DNA of 64,000 nt from Triatoma infestans (taxonomy: Eukaryota; Arthropoda; Insecta; Hemiptera; Reduviidae). Shown piece after piece: positions 21,209 to 32,199 of this stretch (its first letter is position 1; each line of letters starts with the position of its first letter). A model generated the notes under the pieces. It had not been told where the DNA came from. It searched no databases and saw only the letters and a program-made list of their open reading frames with translations. The translations under genes and the position numbers were made by a program. The stretch lies in NCBI GenBank assembly GCA_011037195.1, contig JAAEAF010002351.1:1-64000 (forward strand). Reading direction: 5' to 3'.

Positions 21209-22264
21209 TTAAAAGCAAAATCGAGAATATTTGTTTCCCCTACATTTGGAAAAAAAATAATTCAACTTGTTCATCAACAGTATGGCCACATTGGCCCGGC
21301 TCATATGATTGCTACAATCAGGCCACATTACTACTTCAAAGGTCTCGACAAAGCGGTGCAAGCTTTCTGTAAAATCTGCAAAATTTGCATTGAAAATAAA
21401 GTTCGTCGTAGTCGTGCGATCGGCCTGCTCTCGCAATTCGGACCTGCCACAGAGCCTTTTCAAATCATGTCACTTGATACTGTTGTAGGTTTTCAGGGCC
21501 ACCGATCATCCAAACGATATATGCATATCCTAGTGGATCATTTCACCAGATATGTATGGATTTCTACAACAAAGAAAGCATCAGATTTTATAAAATTACT
21601 AAAACCACTTGTTAAGCAAAATCATATTTCAGTCCTATTAGCTGATCAATATACAGGTATAAACTCCACTGATTTCCTAAACTTTTTGGAAAAATCGGGA
21701 ATTCAGATCGTTTTCACGTGCATCGACCACCCCGAATCTAACGGTCTAAATGAACGATTAAATCAAACTTTAGTAAATCGTCTCCGCTGCAAAATTAATG
21801 AAAATCATAATAAAGCCTGGACAACACTCGCACAAGAATGTGCCAACGAATACAATAACACTATCCATAGTTCCACACATTTTGCCCCATCATATCTTTT
21901 GTTCGGACACAAACCTACCATATCTCCTTTTAAAGAAGAAGAAGAATCAACTCTTCAGGAAGACCGAAAGATAGCTTTCCACAATTCGGTGAAGAGTTTC
22001 CAAACAAATAAACTTCGAATAGATAAGAATCGATGCCAGCACACTTTCAACGTTGGTGATTTAGTATATATAGAAAATGGAAATAAATTAAATCGCAACA
22101 AGTTAGATCATGTTTGCATCGGTCCTTATCCAATCGTCGGACAGATTTCACCGTCTTTCTATGAAATTGGTAGTGGAAAGAGAAAAAAGATTTCCAATTT
22201 CTTCCACTCTAGTAAATTACTACCTTTTTCCCCTCATCCTGCGTCTTTAGGAGGGGAGGTGTAA
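21209..22264 (+). CDS. Gypsy integrase
   Basis: This is an open frame (Met at 21305 within it; the polyprotein reading is open from about 21200). The HHCC zinc finger reads VHQQYGHIG-AHM and CKICKIC (21268-21395). The catalytic core has D in MSLDTV, D in LLADQYTGIN and E in NGLNERLNQTL, with 35 residues between the last two, the D,D35E pattern. The C-terminal GPY domain is CIGPYPIVGQISPSFYEI (22116-22170). The stop codon overlaps the first bases of the 3' LTR. It joins cDNA ends to host DNA. A 119-base exact copy of 21403-21521 is found at 24178-24296. Confidence 0.88.
   Translation, partial: LKAKSRIFVSPTFGKKIIQLVHQQYGHIGPAHMIATIRPHYYFKGLDKAVQAFCKICKICIENKVRRSRAIGLLSQFGPATEPFQIMSLDTVVGFQGHRSSKRYMHILVDHFTRYVWISTTKKASDFIKLLKPLVKQNHISVLLADQYTGINSTDFLNFLEKSGIQIVFTCIDHPESNGLNERLNQTLVNRLRCKINENHNKAWTTLAQECANEYNNTIHSSTHFAPSYLLFGHKPTISPFKEEEESTLQEDRKIAFHNSVKSFQTNKLRIDKNRCQHTFNVGDLVYIENGNKLNRNKLDHVCIGPYPIVGQISPSFYEIGSGKRKKISNFFHSSKLLPFSPHPASLGGEV
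22249..22259 (+). promoter_or_regulatory. Polypurine tract
   Basis: AGGAGGGGAGG lies immediately before the 3' LTR, the expected primer site for plus-strand DNA synthesis; it also encodes the end of the integrase. Confidence 0.85.
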
Positions 22265-22521
22265 GGCTGCAGCCTAACCTAATCTACACATGGGATATAA
22301 CCGTGCGTTACCTTCTTAAAAACGTTACCACACTGTGTTGTTTGTATTAATAACTATAATTATTATAATTATTTATTACTTTGTTACCTTTTGGGAAGTT
22401 ACGTGTAATTTAATTCTTTTCAGGTAACTGTATGTTATTATAGTCTTAGTATACTGTTTATACTGTTGTTTATAACCTACTTGTAATATGTCTTTTCAGA
22501 ATAAAATCACGTAACGATTTT
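22260..22521 (+). repeat. 3' LTR
   Basis: This is identical to 18830-19091. Confidence 0.93.
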
Positions 22522-22689
22522 GATATATATACATTTTTTTTTAAAATATAGCTATGTATGTGTGGTGGGTATATATATATTATAATATATATATATTTAT
22601 AACCCACCCCCCACCCACCCACCCCACCCACACACACACACCACACACACACGATTATATATATATATAAAATGTGCATGATGCATGAA
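22522..22689. repeat. TA, CCCA and CA microsatellites
   Basis: TATATA tracts flank a C-rich CCCACCC / CACACA block (22601-22650). The LTR element ends at its left side. Confidence 0.8.
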
Positions 22690-22789
22690 CCTCTTATTGA
22701 ATTCTAACCTGTGGAACCAAAATTTTCTTATTTCCCGGATTAAAATACAGATTATTTGATGATGTTTAGAGAGGTTGGTCAACCTTTTC

Positions 22790-23949
22790 TTAATGGAGGA
22801 TTGCGACATAAAGAGTACCTTTCACGGGAACCAGCTTGCCTATTTGGCGGGGAGATCAACGGAGACTGCGCTCCACAATTTGGTGGGGAGAATCGAACAC
22901 ACGTTAGAGTCTAAAGAGTACGCGCTTGGATGCTTCTTCGATATTGAGGGGGCTTTCGACAGCGTGGCCCACGATAGAATTAGAATGCTATTGGAAGAGA
23001 GGGGTGTGAATGGGACCCTGGTTAGATGGATAGGCAACCTCCTGACTTCGAGGATTGTCTATTCTCGTTTGGGAGTTGCGGAGAGAAGGGTGAAAGCCAG
23101 TAGGGGCTTTCCTCAAGGTGGGAGCTTGTCTCCTCATTTGTGGTGCCTCATCGTTGATGAGCTACTTTGGGAGATGAACCGTAGGGGATTTTACCTGCAG
23201 ATGTATTCCGATGATGGGGTAATCCTAATCACAGGGAAGCATCTGAGTGTGGTGAGTGACTTGATGCAGTCGGCGTTATCTTACGTGGAGCAGTGGTGTA
23301 GGAACTACGGCTTGTCCGTCAACCCGGACAAAAGCTCCTTAGTTCTCTTTACCAGGAAGAGAAACTGGAAGGGCTTGGGAGACCCAGGCCTTCGGCAAGG
23401 AAGTGCAAATTTGCAGAGAGGTTAAATACTTGGGGATCTTCATCAACGTTGAATTGGCGGGCTCACATTGAGTATGTATGTGAGAAGGGACAGAAGGTTT
23501 TCTGGCAGTGTAGGAGATTAATGGGCAAGACCTGGGGAGTTAACCCCCGAGGCATCCACTGGATTTATGAGAAGCTGGTGAAGCCAAGGATAGTCTATGC
23601 CGATGTGGCATGGTGGTCTGGTCCCTTAGTGGAAAGGAACAGCAAGAAATTGCTAGGAGTGCAGCGCAAAGCCTGTTTGGCTATTACTGGCGCGATGAGA
23701 ACGACACCGACGGTGGCATTGGAGATGCTGTTGGGGCTAACCCCTCTTCAGTACGTGGTAACGGGGGAGGCAATGAAAGGGCACCTCAGAATGAGGTGCA
23801 AGGGAGAATGGGTGAGAACCTTTCGGGGGGATCACACTAGGATCGAGGACGAAATTTGGCGAGTGAACCGATTTCTGCTATCCAAGCTTGATGAGACGAG
23901 CAAGAAATGGGGATTTGAGAGAGATTATGAGATTACCATAGTAGTATAG
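22790..23949 (+). pseudogene. LINE reverse transcriptase
   Basis: The RT reads HGNQLAYLAGRSTETALH, GCFFDIEGAFDSV (first catalytic Asp), RGFPQGGSLSPHLW and the active site MYSDDGVIL (YSDD at 23204-23215 instead of the usual YADD), then VNPDKSSLVLFTRKR. A frameshift near 23400 moves the thumb region to the frame at 23449-23949 (GVQRKACLAITGAMRTTP). The 5' part of ORF2, including the endonuclease, is missing. Confidence 0.82.
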
Positions 23950-24177
23950 GGGATGGTAACCTCACGAGGCCAACGGAGTCGGGCAGCGGTATTATTCGCT
24001 GCTTTTCAGATGGCTCTAGGCAGGAGGGCACTGGCCTGTCGGGGGCGGGAGCATGGTTTCAGGAGTTGGATAGAGGGAGTTCGGTGGCCTTGGGTGGGTT
24101 GGCCACGGTCTTTCAGGCAGAGGTGGTGGGCATTATTGAATGCTGCCAACTGGTGGGGGAGTGGCAGGGAGGGCCGA

Positions 24178-24296
24178 TCGTCGTAGTCGTGCGATCGGCC
24201 TGCTCTCGCAATTCGGACCTGCCACAGAGCCTTTTCAAATCATGTCACTTGATACTGTTGTAGGTTTTCAGGGCCACCGATCATCCAAACGATATA
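24178..24296 (+). other. 119-base exact copy of Gypsy integrase inside LINE
   Basis: These bases are identical to 21403-21521 of the upstream LTR element. On both sides lies the same LINE sequence (23846-24173 and 24297-24625). Confidence 0.92.
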
Positions 24297-24311
24297 GACG
24301 AAATTCGGCGA

Positions 24312-25298
24312 GTGAACCGATTTCTGCTATCCAAGCTTGATGAGACGAGCAAGAAATGGGGATTTGAGAGAGATTATGAGATTACCATTATTAGTATAGG
24401 GGATGATAACCTCACGAGGCCAACGGAGTCGGGCAGCGGTATTATTCGCTGCTATTCAGATGGCTCTAGGCAGGAGGGCACTGGCCTGTCGGGGGCGGGA
24501 GCATGGTTTCAGGAGTTGGATAGAGGGAGTTCGGTGGCCTTGGGTGGGTTGGCCACGGTCTTTCAGGCAGAGGTGGTGGGCATTATTGAATGCTGCCACC
24601 TGGTGGGGGAGTGGCAGGGAGAGTTCAAAGAAGTGCGGATTTTCTCGGATAGCCAGGCCGCACTAAGGGCTTTGAGTAAGCCTTGGTGGAGTTCGAAATT
24701 GGTGGGAGAATGTCGGAGGAAGCTCAATGCTTTAGCTCGGAGGGGTACGGTGCGCCTCTATTGGATACCCGGACACGTGAGAATAGAGGGGAATGAGAGG
24801 GCAGACCAGTTGGCTAGGGAGGGATCATCTCAACCATTAGGCGGTCCTGAATCAGCCCTGGCTGTCACAAAGACGTTTCGTGACAAACAGATTAGACTTT
24901 GGGGGACGAAAGTTTTGGAGAAACGCTGGGGGGACACGCAGGGGTGCCTCCAAGCCAAAAGATTTATAAAGACTAGTAGGCAAGGAACCTCGGGGTATCT
25001 CCTGTCCCTTAGTAGGACGGGTCTGAGGACTCTGATAGGGATAGTGACTGGACACACTTGGGTGTCCAGCCACTTGTTTAATATAGGGAGGACGTCTAGT
25101 CCCATTTGTCAGAACTGTGACGACGGAGTCAGGGAAACGGTGTACCACTACCTTTGTCAGTGTCCCCGTTTCGCTGGAACTAGGTTTCGAGTTTTTGGGA
25201 GGGCATCACTCTCGCAGGATTGTCTGCGCGAGCTGGAGTTTCGGGATATCTTGGGATACTGTAGACTAACCGGTAAGCTACCGGGGGAGATTCATTAA
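24312..25298 (+). CDS. LINE RNase H and C-terminal knuckle
   Basis: The frame is open for 328 codons. RNase H catalytic residues are all visible: D in IRCYSDGSRQ, E in FQAEVVGI, D in RIFSDSQAA and D in GNERADQLA, with WIPGHV between. The domain would remove RNA from the cDNA hybrid. The C-terminus has LRTLIGIVTGH and a Cys-His knuckle (CQNCDDGVRETVYHYLCQCP), the same type as in R1/I superfamily LINEs. The start Met is internal to the original ORF2. Confidence 0.82.
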   Translation: MNRFLLSKLDETSKKWGFERDYEITIISIGDDNLTRPTESGSGIIRCYSDGSRQEGTGLSGAGAWFQELDRGSSVALGGLATVFQAEVVGIIECCHLVGEWQGEFKEVRIFSDSQAALRALSKPWWSSKLVGECRRKLNALARRGTVRLYWIPGHVRIEGNERADQLAREGSSQPLGGPESALAVTKTFRDKQIRLWGTKVLEKRWGDTQGCLQAKRFIKTSRQGTSGYLLSLSRTGLRTLIGIVTGHTWVSSHLFNIGRTSSPICQNCDDGVRETVYHYLCQCPRFAGTRFRVFGRASLSQDCLRELEFRDILGYCRLTGKLPGEIH

Positions 25299-25388
25299 GG
25301 GGATAGGGAGGTCTCGGGGGATAAAGGCCACATAGGCTTAGGTCACGCGCCATTAGGCACCCGAATTACAATAATAATAATAATAATA

Positions 25389-25701
25389 AATTCTCCTACC
25401 GTGCCCTATTCTTAACAAATGCCACCTTATCTCTTACTATAGTAACATATTCTTACTATAATTTAAACATAAATTAATATCATTTAAAAACAAGCATGAT
25501 AAATAAAAACGAATACATTTGATTTCCTCTAATATTTATTTTAACTCTTCTCCAATTTGCCGTTTGCTCCCAACCTTCTTACATATCAATTTACTTACAT
25601 ATTTTCTTGTATTCCCCTTTGGTCAGCCGACCAGTGAACATCTCTTGTGAGCTCTGCTATTCGTTTAGTTATTGATTTTTTCTTACTACTGATTGTTCTT
25701 C
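25389..25701. other. AT-rich spacer, possibly LINE or Jockey 5' UTR
   Basis: No coding sequence or repeat elsewhere in the window. The segment 25610-25660 (GGTCAGCCGACCAGTG) is richer in GC and could be part of the Jockey-2 5' UTR. Confidence 0.3.
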
Positions 25702-26221
25702 ATTTTCTTTATTATTAAATTATTACGTAGATAATTTGCATTAGTTATTTCATTAGTTGACATTTGTTTAATTTTGGTGTGTTTTATTTATTTCAGTTTT
25801 ATTTAATTTTTAGTTCACTTCATGTACATTTGTAGTTAATTGTAAATAGTGTATATAGTTGGAGTATGAGCAGTGTACAGTAGTGGGGTGATTAGCTGAC
25901 TGCTTACAGGTAATAGAACTTTTGTCATAGTACCTACTGTCGTAAGCGCTGTGGAGGGGGTATTCCCCTGTCACTATCACTACTTTATCATTGCACTTAT
26001 TTCAGTGCTCATTACTGCCCTAACTAGGGCACTATGAACGTTGGAGGAATGACCGACGCCACTCACAAACTATGTCACATTCTAATGCCTCTAATAGCGA
26101 TATGAATGTGATTCCTAGGCCCATTAACACTGTGGTGGAATCTGATGCCTCAGAAGTTTTTATACAACCCTCAAGAAGACGTAAGAGGCAACTCAAAAAA
26201 ACGCCTAGCACAAACAGCTCG
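25702..26221 (+). repeat. Extra copy of Jockey-2 5' end
   Basis: This is nearly identical to 30500-31020. It includes the 5' UTR and the start of ORF1 (ATG at 26035); a one-base deletion at about 26062 (CACTCAC against CACTTCAC) breaks the frame. It abuts a 5'-truncated LINE at 26222. Confidence 0.9.
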
Positions 26222-26232
26222 ACACAAAATCT

Positions 26233-26649
26233 TTGAACTTGTCACTATTCCCACAATTCTCTTCTGAAACAGTACACTCGCAGCGTATATATATTAATGA
26301 AAATCTTGATAAATTTACATATAATCTATTTAAAAAGGGGCATGCATTCAGAAAGGAAGGTAAAATCAAGCATATCTGGCACAGAAATGGAAAAATTTTT
26401 ATTCGTAAGAATGAAGGTACTGAAGCTAAGCTAATTAGAAAAGAAGAAGATTATTATTCTCTTATCGGAATTACCAATAAAAATGAAGGCGATTCGTTTG
26501 TTTTATCGGATCACAAATCAGAGGTGGATAATTTGGAAATTAACTGTTTTTCTCCTAATACGGTGTCAAAGAAGTATTTTAGGAAAAAACAGAAAATGCC
26601 CAGAGCTCGTCTGAGAAAACCAAGCGTTAGCGTTAATAATAATTCCTGA
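26233..26649 (+). pseudogene. LINE-A ORF1 C-terminal part
   Basis: The reading SQRIYINENLDKFTYNLFKK, then KIKHIWHRNGKIFIRKNEG and IRKEEDYYSL resembles the C-terminal domain found in ORF1 proteins of several arthropod LINEs, related to the baculovirus FP25K-type C-terminus. ORF1 proteins bind element RNA. The N-terminal coiled coil is missing because the copy is 5'-truncated. The stop at 26647 precedes ORF2 by about 50 bases. Confidence 0.6.
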
Positions 26650-26689
26650 CTCAAAAAAGTAAATGACTTCAGTGCAACTTATGACATTT

Positions 26690-28241
26690 GTTTTTGGAAT
26701 ATTTATGGTATAAATACATTGAGTAATATGTCGAATGATGAAATTGAAATTTTATTGAAAAAAGATATTATTTGTCTTAGTGAAACTTGGCTGACTACTG
26801 ACAAGTATGTATTTCCTTATTTTCTTAAGACTATCATAATTATTTTGTTTCCGCAACGAAATCACATTTAAAAGGAAGAGCTAGCGGAGGCCTTTTGATC
26901 TTTATAAGAAGGAAAATGGCCGCATCAGTTAAGCTGCTGGTGAGTGATAAGAACTGGATTTTCTTGAGAATCAAGATTGAAGATACTAACTTTATAATGG
27001 GGCTGGTCTATTTAACTCCAGGTAAGGATGGTGATATCTTACTCTCAGCCCTCACTTCGATTTTGCATGAGATAACTTCCGAGTATGGCCATGACAGTAT
27101 AATCGTAGGCGGCGACTTTAATTGTCGAATTAGTGACCTAAATAGTTTTGGAGAAGATGAATTGTTATTTGAGAATTCTTATTTAAATTGTTCAAGGGTT
27201 TCTTATGATGGTGAAATTAATAGCAGAGGCGTTGACCTGGTCAATTTAATGGAGAGCTTGGGTTTCTTTGTTTGTAACGGCAGATCGGCGGGTGACACTC
27301 CTTCAAAGTTTACTTTTATTTCCTGTAGGGGAAACAGCACAGTTGATTACGTTTGGGCCAATTTTGGCTGTCTTCCATTTATAAAATATTTCAAAATTGA
27401 AAATATTTCAGATTTATCTGACCACTTTAGTGGTGTTTTGGAGCTTAATTTAAAAACGGATATCGCTCCTAGAGTTCGCTCAAGTAATAGTAATAGAAAT
27501 AGAAATATTATTCCTGTTGTAAACAGAAATATACATAAGTTGAGGGAGTTTCACTTGTTGATGCAGTCTAATAACAATATTTACTTTAATAGTACTTCTG
27601 TAGTTGATCTGTACTCTAATTTTTATAATACCGTCATTAACTCAATGATTGATTCTAAAATGTTGTTATTTGGAGGCAGCTCTCCAATGATTTTTAATAA
27701 ACCATGGTATTCTAAAGAATGTCATTGGGCAAAGCGACAATTAAACGGAATATATAAACTTTATAAGAAAAATATACTGAATCAAAACTTACAAACTCTT
27801 TATCTAAATAATAAAAAATCTTATAAACTGATAATTAATAATAGTAAAAATGTTTATTTTGAATCTTTAAAAAGTACGTTGAAAAATACTAAAAACACCA
27901 CTGAGTTTTGGCAAACAATAAGAAAATTTAATTATAAAAAAAATGATGACTGTCCAATCTCGATTTCTGAATGGGAACAATTTTACCATTCTGTCTTACC
28001 TTCAAATAAACTTAGTATACAAAATTTTGCCGGTTTGTTTCACCCCACGCTCGATGCCGATTTTACATTAGAGGAAATTTTATGCAGCATACATGCCTGT
28101 AAAAATAATAAAGCCGCGGGGCTCGATTTAATTACTAATGAATGCTTTAAGTTTTTACCCACTTCGTGGGTACACTACCTTCATAATATGTTCAATGAAA
28201 TTTGGCATAAGGAAGAATTTCCAGCCAGTTGGCTAAGATAA
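26690..28241 (+). pseudogene. LINE-A ORF2: endonuclease and RT start
   Basis: The endonuclease begins near 26690 (FWNIYGINTL, then CLSETWLTTD), is interrupted by a stop and shift near 26830-26870, and continues in the long frame from 26895: VGGDFNCRI, STVDYVWAN, SDLSDHFSG. A spacer of about 200 residues, rich in N and K, follows, then the RT lead-in NNKAAGLDLITNECFK (28108-28155). A frameshift at about 28230 moves to the next frame. Confidence 0.75.
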
Positions 28242-30006
28242 AAATGAAACTGCTTCATAAGAAAGGGGACCCGAAGGACCCGGGAAACTATAGGGGAATA
28301 GCTATTTTTAATACTATTTCTAAAATTTTCACTTATGTGTTATACACAAGGCTTACCGATTGGGTAAATGAGCAAAATTTCTTACCGGAAGAGCAGATGG
28401 GCTTCCGAAAAGGACGTGGTTGTAGGGACGCAGTTTTCTCATTGGCTGCTGCAATAAATATTCATTTAAGGCAGAAAAGAGGAAAAGTATTTGCTCTCTT
28501 CATAGACTTTAAACGAGCGTTTGACTCTATCTCACACGTAAACTGTGGCATAAGCTGTACAGTATTGGCATTTGTGGAAAAATTCTAAGAATTTTAATGT
28601 ACATGTATGATAACGCCACAATGGTAATTTCACAGGGTACAGAGCAGTCAAAGGAAATCAATATCACTGAGGGACTGCTTCAGGGGGAAATTTTGAGCCC
28701 CTTATTATTTTCTATTTTCATAGCCGACATTGTTGACTACTTTACCAACAGAGGCGCTCAGGGAATAAATATTAATTCCACTAAAGATTTAATCATGTTG
28801 CTTTATGCGGACGACACAGTTCTGCTGTCCTCAACGTGGTCAAAAGCACAAGCTAATTTAAATATTTTGTTCGATTATTGTAATTCGAACTCTTTAACTG
28901 TAAATACTGCTAAAACCTTTCTGGTTCCTTTTCATAAAGGTGGGCGTTTCCCAGAAAAATACAAAAAACTCTGGTACAATAAACATAAAATAACCTGTGC
29001 CAAAAACTTTACATATCTTGGAGTGCCCTTCTCCTCTTCCGCTACTTTTAGTGCCGCCGCTAATTACTTTTTGTGTAGGTTTGGCTCAGCGAACTCCGCA
29101 GTTCTCTCTCTGTTAAGGGGTATTAAGTCTGATGCATGGGAGACTAAGTGTACTTTATATGAATCTATGGCGGAAAGTGTACTTCTTTATAATGCCGAAG
29201 TTTGGGCACCCCAGTATTCTGATATAGTTGAGCGTGCACAATTGCTCTTCTTTAAAACGTTATTAAAAATACCTATTCACACTCCGAGCGCATATGTCAG
29301 AATCGAAACTGCGAGGACTCACATAAAATTAAAGATTTTAAAACGTACCCTTGGTTGGTGGATTCAGTTGTTGTCTATGCCAGAAGATAGAATTCCCCGA
29401 TTATGTTACGACCGCTTAGTTCATTTGCATAAAAACAGTATCAATTGCCCGTCTAATTGGTTTACCCACCTAAATAATTTTTTGGAAATTATTAGTTATG
29501 ATCACCTGGCAGTTAATCCGAAGCTCTCCATGATTATATATTACAAAGATGACATTTTGGAAGCATTTAAAAACCACCTAATTTGTTTGGACATTGAGAC
29601 AGTTATAAATTCCTCTTTCAATTCTCACTATAGACTGATAAGTCCTCTAGGGTGTCAGCCAAGCTATTTTAACTTTGACTGTAATATAGAAAAATTACGG
29701 GTAGTAGTTCAATTGCGGCTGATTTCAAAAAAATTTCCTAGAATTTTGGTGCGCGGGGAGAGAGTTCAATTTTTTCCAGATAAATATTGTCCGCTATGCA
29801 CAAATAAAGAAATCGACGATGTTTATCATTTTTTATTTCAATGTCCTGCTCTCGTTTCATTTAGAAATAAATTTTTATTAAAATATATAAAACTAAACTG
29901 TGGCCCACTTGAATTGATTGAAAACCTTTTAAATTCATTAACAAAAGAGAAAGTGAACGACATATTTCTGTTTGTCATCAATAGTATAAAATTAAAAGCC
30001 AAATAG
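28229..30006 (+). pseudogene. LINE-A ORF2: RT and C-terminal knuckle
   Basis: Two frames joined by a shift near 28560: PGNYRGIAIFNTISKIF, QMGFRKGRGCRDAVFSL, ALFIDFKRAFDSIS (first catalytic Asp), then EGLLQGEILSPLLFSIF, the active site MLLYADDTVLL (28801-28830), TYLGVPFSSS and the knuckle CPLCTNKEIDDVYHFLFQCP (29790-29850), stop at 30004. Catalytic residues are intact; three frameshifts in ORF2 make it inactive. Confidence 0.8.
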
Positions 30007-30831
30007 TAAGCCTAATTTTTTCAAAATAATTTCATTGTTTGCCAATCCTCATACCTCATATTATGTATGTTTCTATCACCATAATACCACATGTCAATGA
30101 CTGCTTCTTGTACAAATTTCTACTTTTGAAATTTGGTTAAACCTTTTTTATTTATTCCAATGCATGTTTAAGTTTGTGAAGAATGATTATTTTATGTTTT
30201 ATTAATATAATTATTATTGCAAGTCATTGTTATTGTCATTATCTTTACTAAGATGGTTTCTATTTTATTTTGTAGTTCATTTCTCATTTTTATATTATTT
30301 CATTCTCCCCTTTCTCTCTCTACTTCTAATTGCTGATAATAATTGGTGAAAAAGTTTTATTTCATTTTATTGTATTTACTTAATATTATTGTCGCTATTT
30401 ATTTTAAATTCCAAATATAATGTATTACCTATTTTGTACCAACTCACTTTGTACCAAACACATGTTTGAAACAAATAAAAATTTATTATTATTATTATTA
30501 TTTTCTTTATTATTAAATTATTACGTAGATAATTTGCATTAGTTATTTCATTAGTTGACATTTGTTTAATTTTGGTGTGTTTTATTTATTTCAGTTTTAT
30601 TTAATTTTTAGTTCACTTCATGTACATTTGTAGTTAATTGTAAATAGTGTATATAGTTGGAGTATGAGCAGTGTACAGTAGTGGGGTGATTAGCTGACTG
30701 CTTACAGGTAATAGAACTTTTGTCATAGTACCTACTGTCGTAAGCGCTGTGGAGGGGGTATTCCCCTGTCACTATCACTACTTTATCATTGCACTTATTT
30801 CAGTGCTCATTACTGCCCTAACTAGGGCACT

Positions 30832-32197
30832 ATGAACGTTGGAGGAATGACCGACGCCACTTCACAAACTATGTCACATTCTAATGCCTCTAATAGCGAT
30901 ATGAATGTGATTCCTAGGCCCATTAACACTGTGGTGGAATCTGATGCCTCAGAAGTTTTTATACAACCCTCAAGAAGACGTAAGAGGCAACTCAAAAAAA
31001 CGCCTAGCACAAACAGCTCGCCAAAAAGCAAACAAAAAAAGGGCACTAATGCCACAGACAGTGATGCGAGCTTATCATCTGCTGCAACCCCACTAGCGGC
31101 AGCGCAACCCAATAAAAATCTCGACAAAAACACACCAAAGCCACCACCTATTGCCTTAAAAAACATAAAAAAATTTTACCAGTCTGTGCCAACAACTAAA
31201 ACTTCTTGTTGGTAATGACAAATTCTATTGCAGAGCCAGACTAAATGATATGTTGGTATATACTCATGATAGCGACAGCTACCGAAAAGTTGTTAAATAT
31301 TTGCAGGGAAAAGATCAGGACTTTCACTGCTACCAACTACACGAAGACAAATGTTTTCGTGTGGTAATCCGAGGGTTACATCAAACAACAACTACGGATG
31401 AAATAAAAAACGAACTTACTGCCCAAGGCTTTAAAGTCATTAGGGTCCACCAGGTTTTGCAGCATATAACTAGGGCTCCTCTACCATTGTTTTTTGTTGA
31501 CCTGACGAACGACAAATCCAGTCAGGAAATTTTCAAGCTTCGCTACCTTCTCTACACAAAAATTGGGGTAGAGGGACCCCGAAGAAGAACTAATATAGTT
31601 CAGTGCACTAGGTGCCAGGACTTAGGACACACTAGAACCTATTGCAATCATCCCCCCAAGTGTGCCCGCTGTGCTGGACCGCACCCATCAAGTGACTCCA
31701 TAAAACCACTGAACTTACCAGATACCTGCGCTCTATGTGGTGGTGCTCATCGAGCCACCTATAAGGGTTGCGCAACTCATAAAGAACTTCATAAACAAAG
31801 AGAAATGAAATTAGTTTCTAAATTCATGCCAACTGTCCAGAAGGAAGAAAAGGTCTCTGTTTCAGTCACCCAGCCTCCTCCAGTTACTCCTACACCACAT
31901 CTGCAAAAAAGAGAAAAAGCCAGCAGCTATGCTCAAATTGCCAGCGCCACGATTAAAAACTTTCCTCAATCGACCACATATGTTCCTCCCTCTATTAAGC
32001 CATCTACAATCCCAGTACAGACTACTCCTACCCCAATCAATCGTTATCCTATTCCTACATATTCTACAGCTAACCCCGTCCTTGACATCACATCCCACTT
32101 TACGTCCTTCCTTAATGACTTCAAGTTATTAATAACTCCTCTAATTTCCCTCCTCACTACTCTCGTAACAGAGCTCCTTCCTAAACTTACCCGATGA
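30832..32197 (+). pseudogene. Jockey-2 ORF1 (gag-like), one frameshift
   Basis: Met at 30832 starts a polar, low-complexity N-terminus (S, T, N, K rich) that stops at 31213 after a shift. The frame from about 31220 encodes the PRE_C2HC-type domain (FRVVIRGLHQTTTTDEIKNE, FFVDL) and three zinc knuckles: CTRCQDLGHTRTYC, CARCAGPHPSSD and CALCGGAHRATYKGC. A P/T-rich C-terminus ends at 32195, overlapping the expected start of ORF2. Confidence 0.85.
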
Positions 32198-32199
32198 AC

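Larger units (their letters stand above)
18830..22521 (+). mobile_element. Ty3/Gypsy LTR retrotransposon with internal RT/RNase H deletion
   Basis: The LTRs at 18830-19091 and 22260-22521 are identical over 262 bases, so insertion is recent. Order: gag, protease, short RT lead-in, junction, RNase H end, integrase, polypurine tract, LTR. RT and most of RNase H are missing (between about 20940 and 20990), so the copy could only have moved with enzymes supplied by an intact relative. It sits in a TA microsatellite, so the target duplication cannot be defined. Confidence 0.92.
22690..25388 (+). mobile_element. RNase H-bearing LINE (LOA/I-like), 5'-truncated
   Basis: It contains RT, RNase H and a terminal Cys-His knuckle, and ends in (AAT)n at 25370-25388. 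GC content is clearly higher than the flanks. The middle is rearranged: about 328 bases (23846-24173) are repeated at 24297-24625 with a piece of Gypsy integrase between the copies. Confidence 0.85.
26222..30499 (+). mobile_element. LINE-A (unassigned clade), with ATT-repeat tail
   Basis: It contains the end of ORF1, an AP endonuclease, RT and a Cys-His C-terminus, a 3' UTR of about 470 bases (30007-30479) and (ATT)n. It is flanked by direct copies of the Jockey-2 5' end. RT motifs (LQGEILSPLLFS, FIDFKRAFDS) point to the CR1/L2 or Nimb-like part of the LINE tree, but I cannot fix the clade. Confidence 0.8.

Noticed and set aside
22470..22809. Minus-strand frames over CCCA and CA microsatellite
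   Set aside because: Composition artefact with no motif.
24830..25148. Antisense frames opposite the LINE RNase H
   Set aside because: They are shadows of a GC-rich coding strand with clear sense-strand motifs.
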